From a virus: a DNA stretch of 25,731 bases. The notes beneath the pieces are model-generated. The model was not told the origin of the DNA. It did not search any database and saw only the letters and a program-made list of their open reading frames with translations. Positions within the stretch are counted from its first letter, which is position 1. Every line of letters starts with the position of its first letter. Made by a program: the position numbers and the translations under genes. The stretch lies in IMG/VR virus record IMGVR_UViG_3300028024_000178, positions 1 through 25,731 of that record. The stretch is one strand, 5' to 3'. Positions 22,154 through 25,731 of this stretch are shown in pieces.

Positions 22154-23407
22154 ATGGACCGCCAGATCGTCTATGCGGGCGCCATTCCGCTCGACACGGA
22201 TCAATTGCTGCAAAACCGAAGCGTGATGACGGCCCTCGGCTTCGTGCTGCAAGCGATGCTTGGGACCGGCCCCAATATCGACGGCTTGGCTTGCACGCCG
22301 ACCTCGCCCGCGACCATGCAGGTTCAGATAGGTACCGGCGCGATATACTCGCTCCAAAATCTCGATGGCAACGCTTATGGCTCCCTGCCTGCCGACACGT
22401 CGAGCAACCATCAGATCGTCAAGCAGGGACTGCTCACCGCGCCGATTCTGCTGTCCTGCCCGGCGCCTGCCGGCGTCGGCCAGTCGATCAATTATCTGAT
22501 CGAGGCCGCCTACCAGGACGCCGATACCGGCGCCACGGTATTGCCTTACTTCAACTCGGCCAATCCGGCCCAACCTTTCTCCGGCCCTAACAACACGGGG
22601 CTCTCGCAGTCCACCGTCCGGCAGGGCCAATGCGTCGTCCAAGTGAAAGCTGGTGTCGCGGCAACCACGGGCACCCAGACCACACCGGCGGCGGATACCG
22701 GATTTATCGGGCTCTATGTGGTCACGGTCGCGCAATCGACGACCTCGATTACGAGCGCCAATATTTCGGTGATTCCGGCGGCGCCGTTTATCCAGTTCAA
22801 GCTGCCGAATCTCACGCCGGGCTTTTCGAATATTCAGGTCTTTACGACCTCCGGGACGTTCACGGTTCCGCCTGGTATCACCAAGCTCTGGGTTGAAGGG
22901 TGGGGCGGCGGTGGTGGTGGCTCTGGAAATCCCGCTAATACGGCGGGTTCCGGAGGGTCGGGTGCATCCTATGGCGCGCGCCTTATCATGGTCGCACCCG
23001 GACAAATCATTGCGGTGATCGTCGGGGCGGCCGGCAATGGTGGCGCGGCGGGTGCAAATAACGGCCAGACTGGAGGGACGAGTTCGTTCGGCTCGCTCCT
23101 CTCGATATCAGGCGGCCAAGGTGGTGTCACGACCAGCGGTTCAGGCACACCGACTGGTGTAGTACCGACGGCCGACATTGCGATCGCTGGCGGCGGAGCT
23201 CCCGGCACAGTTGCTCCCAACAGCGGCTCTGGCGCCGGCGCATTTGGCGCAGGTGGATCTGCGCCTCGAGGCGGTGCTGGCGGGAATCTCTCTAGCTTTG
23301 GCGGTATCGCTGGTAACGCGCCAGGCGGTGGCGGCGGACCGGGCTTCGGTAGCACACCCACTGGCGGCGGCGCCGGCGCCCGCGGCCAGATCAACGTCTT
23401 TTTCTGA
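22154..23407 (+). CDS. Tail fibre with Gly-rich receptor-binding C-terminus
   Basis: The 417-residue protein starts at ATG 22154 with GGAG 6 bases upstream. The N-terminal ~230 residues are the baseplate-attaching and shaft part: QIVYAGAIPLDTDQLLQNRSVM, MQVQIGTGAIYSL and FIGLYVVTVAQSTTSITSANI. Residues about 235-417 contain the phage fibre motif FTTSGTFTVPPGITKLWVEGWGG followed by long Gly-rich runs (GGNLSSFGGIAGNAPGGGGG). Such Gly-rich tips can pack as polyglycine-II sandwiches in known phage adhesins and evolve fast to change host range. A DUF4376-type gene follows. The long Gly region also explains spurious antisense frames here. Confidence 0.85.
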   Translation: MDRQIVYAGAIPLDTDQLLQNRSVMTALGFVLQAMLGTGPNIDGLACTPTSPATMQVQIGTGAIYSLQNLDGNAYGSLPADTSSNHQIVKQGLLTAPILLSCPAPAGVGQSINYLIEAAYQDADTGATVLPYFNSANPAQPFSGPNNTGLSQSTVRQGQCVVQVKAGVAATTGTQTTPAADTGFIGLYVVTVAQSTTSITSANISVIPAAPFIQFKLPNLTPGFSNIQVFTTSGTFTVPPGITKLWVEGWGGGGGGSGNPANTAGSGGSGASYGARLIMVAPGQIIAVIVGAAGNGGAAGANNGQTGGTSSFGSLLSISGGQGGVTTSGSGTPTGVVPTADIAIAGGGAPGTVAPNSGSGAGAFGAGGSAPRGGAGGNLSSFGGIAGNAPGGGGGPGFGSTPTGGGAGARGQINVFF

Positions 23408-23414
23408 GGTCGAC

Positions 23415-23936
23415 ATGCAGTTCTACGCTCATATCGTCGACGGGATCGTCCGCGAGATCGTCTCGCCCATTGAAGGCTTTACCCTTGCGCAATGCTTCTC
23501 GGCTGACTTTGTCGAGTCGTGCATCGCCTGCGATGTATCGGTCCAGCAGGGATGGCTGTTCACGGCGCCTTCCAGCTTTATGCCGCAGTCGCCGCGTAAG
23601 CCGAGCCTCGCAGATCAGGCGACCGCGGCTCTAGTGGCCGGATGTCGGATCGTCTCGACGAGCATGCCATCAATCAGCGGTACCTATCCGTGCGATGCAA
23701 CCGCACAGGCACGGCTGGCCGCAACGACGACCTTCATCAATACAAACGGCAAGTTCCCTGGCAGCAACTCAGCATCGATCGCGTGGATGGATATGGCGAT
23801 GCAGCCGCATGTCTTTACGACCACTGAAGGCTTCCTCGAATTCGCTTCAGCGATTGCGAACTATGTCGCGCATCTTTACGAAGCGAATTTCGGCCAGGTT
23901 ACTACGCTTCCGGTACAGCCGCTGACGATATCGTGA
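23415..23936 (+). CDS. DUF4376-like fibre partner / assembly protein
   Basis: The 173-residue protein starts at ATG 23415 with GAGGT just before. The N-terminal 50 residues (MQFYAHIVDGIVREIVSPIEGF) form a small beta domain seen in fibre-associated proteins. The C-terminal 110 residues contain RIVSTSMPSISGTYPCDATAQ and ATTTFINTNGKFPG followed by WMDMAMQPHVFTTTEGFLEF. This is the DUF4376-type arrangement of a beta hairpin plus a W-x-D/M-x-x-x-x-x-x-V-F/P-x-T motif and a helix. It is the second such gene in the window (compare 8684-9232). It probably helps fold or tip the fibre encoded just upstream. Confidence 0.7.
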   Translation: MQFYAHIVDGIVREIVSPIEGFTLAQCFSADFVESCIACDVSVQQGWLFTAPSSFMPQSPRKPSLADQATAALVAGCRIVSTSMPSISGTYPCDATAQARLAATTTFINTNGKFPGSNSASIAWMDMAMQPHVFTTTEGFLEFASAIANYVAHLYEANFGQVTTLPVQPLTIS

Positions 23937-24213
23937 TGCCTATCTCTGGACTTCAACTGAGTCCCAAGAAGTCGGTGCGGGGCTAAAGCGCCTGATCCTG
24001 ATCGTTGTCTTGAGTTCTGGCACTACAGTTGTGCCTTTCATTCGGTGTAAGCCTTCTTCTTCGACACGCATAGCCTGCAGAACGAGACAAGATCTCTGCA
24101 ACCGTAAGAGCCCTAGATGTGCCGACTCAAACACTGCCGCCACAACGTTGCAAGATGCACGTGCTCTGTGCTTCTCCCCTCCCCAAACCCAAAAACCCAT
24201 CGGAGTTCTTGCC
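23937..24213 (+). other. Non-coding junction between fibre and lysis genes
   Basis: These 277 bases look less GC-rich than the neighbours and show no + strand gene with a start and ribosome site. An antisense frame of about 90 codons is open across it, but its translation is unlike any phage protein, so I do not call it. The region may hold the terminator of the tail operon and a promoter for the lysis genes. I see no clear stem-loop with a T run. Confidence 0.4.
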
Positions 24214-24495
24214 ATGACGGCTCCTTCATTCCCGCCGGAACGTTCCGGTGCGGAGACCTCTCGTCCTTGGCATCTCGACAAGCGCATTCCCGTGGCGCTT
24301 CTGGTCGCGACTGCCGTGCAGATGCTGATTGCCGGATCCTGGTTCGGGCGGACCGAGACGCGGCTGAGCGCGCTCGAGAGCTGGGTCGGGCACAATCAAG
24401 GCAATGACAGCCGCCTGGCGGTCATCGAGACACGCCTCGACGGCGTCCACGACGCGCTCGAGAAGATCGAGCGCCATCTCAGCATCAGCGAGTAG
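24214..24495 (+). CDS. Membrane-anchored coiled-coil protein of the lysis module
   Basis: The 93-residue protein has a polar N-terminus with WHLDKRIPVALLVATAVQMLIAGSWFG, a single membrane segment at about residues 25-45. After it comes a heptad-like coiled coil (LSALESWVGHNQGNDSRLAVIE and LDGVHDALEKIERHLS). This topology recurs in small proteins next to endolysins of alphaproteobacterial phages. It could serve as an inner-membrane spanin or a holin accessory. The frame is open from 24010, but ATG 24214 with GGAG at 24202-24205 is the credible start. Its stop precedes the endolysin start by 3 bases. Confidence 0.7.
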   Translation: MTAPSFPPERSGAETSRPWHLDKRIPVALLVATAVQMLIAGSWFGRTETRLSALESWVGHNQGNDSRLAVIETRLDGVHDALEKIERHLSISE

Positions 24496-24498
24496 GTC

Positions 24499-25023
24499 GT
24501 GCCGGGCGCTGATTTCGCCGCGGCACTCGCCCTCGTGATGATGCATGAAGGCGGTTATCAGAATGATCCCCGCGATCGCGGCAACTGGACCGGCGGCGCC
24601 GTGGGGGCGGGAGTGCTCAAGGGGACGAAATACGGAATTTCCGCCGCCTCCTTTCCCACTCTCGACATTGCCAACCTGACGCCGCAGCAGGCAGGCGCTC
24701 TTTATGAAGCGGAGTTCTGGCGCCGTTTTCATATCGATGAACTGCCGGCGCCCGCGAGTGCCAAGGTCATGGATATGGCGGTCAATTGCGGTGGAACACC
24801 GGCCGTAACCGCTCTGCAACGCGCGCTCGCTGCCTGTGGCATGCCGGTCGCGGTGGATGCCCTGATCGGGCCTGTTACGGTCGCCGCGGCCCGAGCTTGC
24901 GATCCGCAAACTCTCTATCGCGCCCTTTGCGACCAGATGGCGGCGCACTACCGCGCCGTCGTCGAGCGACACCCGGAAGAAGCCGAATATCTCGGCGCTT
25001 GGCTCAGGCGCGCCGCCGCCTGA
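24499..25023 (+). CDS. Endolysin, glycoside hydrolase family 108
   Basis: The 174-residue enzyme cleaves the peptidoglycan backbone at the end of infection. The GH108 signature HEGGYQNDPRDRG appears at residues 16-28, with E17 as the expected catalytic acid. Then KGTKYGISAASFPTLDIANLTPQQA and LYEAEFWRRFHIDELP follow, and the lysozyme helix AKVMDMAVNCGG. The second half (ALQRALAACGMPVAVDALIGPVTVAAARA) is a C-terminal peptidoglycan-binding domain as in this family. The start is GTG at 24499, 3 bases after the preceding stop, with a modest AGTAGG. No signal peptide is present, so export depends on a holin, for which the next gene is a candidate. Confidence 0.92.
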   Translation: MPGADFAAALALVMMHEGGYQNDPRDRGNWTGGAVGAGVLKGTKYGISAASFPTLDIANLTPQQAGALYEAEFWRRFHIDELPAPASAKVMDMAVNCGGTPAVTALQRALAACGMPVAVDALIGPVTVAAARACDPQTLYRALCDQMAAHYRAVVERHPEEAEYLGAWLRRAAA

Positions 25024-25083
25024 GCGCTTCGCTTCACTGCCGGCCCTGCGGAAGCCGGCTTCCCTGAAAACAGGAACTCTCGA

Positions 25084-25731
25084 ATGGATCTATCCACGCT
25101 GCTCGCGGCGCTGGCCGCTACTCCCTTGTCCGGCGCCATCCCCTATGTGACAGCCTTGATCGCGGCGGCTTCCGTGCTGGACGCCATGCTGCCGCAACCG
25201 GCGCCCGGCTCGCACTGGCTGCCCTTGCGCAAGGCGATCTCTCTTGTCGCGGCGAATTTCTGGAACGCGTCGAATGGGACGCAGCCTCAACTTTCGACGT
25301 GGCTGGCCCGGGTCCTGCAACCGCTGCTTCCGGCTCTGCAGGCAAATTCTGCGTCGCCGCCTGCCGTGAAGCAGGCCGATGCCCCGGCGCCCTCGAGTAC
25401 GTCTTCGGTCCTGGGTCTGCTGGCGATGCTGATCGTCGCAGGCAATCTTGCCGGCTGCACCAGTGCTGAAATCGGGGCGGCCGAAACCGACCTCGATCAG
25501 GGCGTCACCCTCGCCTGCACGGACTATGAGGCGGCGAAGCCGGTTGGTGCCGCAGTCGGTGTCTTGGCGCCGGACGCCGCCCCGATCATCGCCTCGCTCG
25601 AAATCTACGGCGACTCGATCTGCTCGACGCCGGCGCCCGCCACCGACGCGGGGACGGCCGCCTGGATCGGGCAGATCACGGGGCAATTGCTGACTCTCTC
25701 GAAACCGAAGACGGCCGGCACCACGGCCTGA
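25084..25731 (+). CDS. Holin-like protein fused to a lipobox-bearing outer-membrane spanin-like domain
   Basis: The 215-residue product joins two parts. Residues 1-62 resemble short phage proteins of the lysis region: a hydrophobic IPYVTALIAAASVLDAMLP, PGSHWLPLRKAISLVAAN then NASN. Residues 90-107 are a Pro/Ser linker. At 109-125 is a second hydrophobic run ending in the lipobox LAGC (C125), followed by CTSAEIGAAETDLDQG and a Cys-containing soluble domain (YGDSICSTPAPATDAGTAAWIGQITG). This tail is like small lipoproteins that act as o-spanins. An in-frame GTG at 25366 would start a separate lipoprotein (MKQADAPAPSS...), but no strong ribosome site precedes it. The gene may therefore give one fused product or two nested ones. 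Confidence 0.65.
   Translation: MDLSTLLAALAATPLSGAIPYVTALIAAASVLDAMLPQPAPGSHWLPLRKAISLVAANFWNASNGTQPQLSTWLARVLQPLLPALQANSASPPAVKQADAPAPSSTSSVLGLLAMLIVAGNLAGCTSAEIGAAETDLDQGVTLACTDYEAAKPVGAAVGVLAPDAAPIIASLEIYGDSICSTPAPATDAGTAAWIGQITGQLLTLSKPKTAGTTA

Noticed and set aside
23940-24204. Antisense ORF beginning MARTPMGFWVWGG across the fibre-lysis junction
   Set aside because: No ribosome site, no conserved-looking motif and a patchy composition; treated as non-coding.
1-25731. Gene transfer agent as an alternative to phage
   Set aside because: Alphaproteobacterial GTAs of the known Rhodobacter type have a non-contractile tail; sheath, gpD/gpV/gpJ baseplate and fibre genes here indicate a contractile-tailed phage.

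Overview
This 25.7 kb window is the late (virion morphogenesis and lysis) half of a contractile-tailed, myovirus-like phage, most likely a prophage in a GC-rich alphaproteobacterium. I lean to a Rhodospirillales/Acetobacterales-type host, because the head-closure, tail-terminator and neck proteins resemble forms I know from alphaproteobacterial prophages; this is recall, not a search. There is no integrase, repressor, replication gene, attachment site, tRNA, rRNA or CRISPR array, so prophage status is inferred. Nearly all genes lie on the + strand and are tightly packed with stop/start overlaps; only two genes run on the - strand.

Layout. Packaging and head: large terminase (1-1332), portal (TTG start at 1352), scaffold-like protein (2806-3303), a likely toxin/immunity cassette (3335-4575) with a small orphan ORF behind it, then the major capsid protein (4809-6134). 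Head-tail junction: small head protein, neck adaptor, small beta-rich protein, a cupin, a fibre-like protein with a DUF4376-type partner, a head-closure protein fused to a Gly/Ala/Ser-rich repeat domain, and a tail terminator with a LysM-like insert. A - strand secreted protein (11406-12143) interrupts the operon before the tail. Tail: small protein, sheath, tube, and a tail assembly chaperone whose C-terminal half is reached by a -1 frameshift at an A7 run. Where a long tape measure is expected there are instead a low-GC - strand membrane-protein gene and a divergent 471-residue protein that keeps only a tape-measure-like C-terminal tail. Baseplate: gpU-like, LysM/gpX-like, gpD-like hub, gpV-like spike, gpW/gp25-like, gpJ-like and gpI-like proteins. 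Adsorption: a fibre with a long Gly-rich C-terminus and a DUF4376-type partner. Lysis: membrane/coiled-coil protein, GH108 endolysin, and a protein joining a holin-like N-terminus to a lipobox-bearing C-terminus.

The conventional genes are enough to package DNA, build a head and contractile tail, adsorb and lyse. The unusual part is the cargo: a phage-borne polymorphic-toxin-like gene with a zinc-ribbon partner, a second possible effector/immunity pair at the tape-measure locus, a secreted lysogenic-conversion candidate, and several domain fusions (repeat plus head closure, LysM plus tail terminator, holin plus lipoprotein). Functions are assigned by reading motifs and gene order only; no database search was possible.
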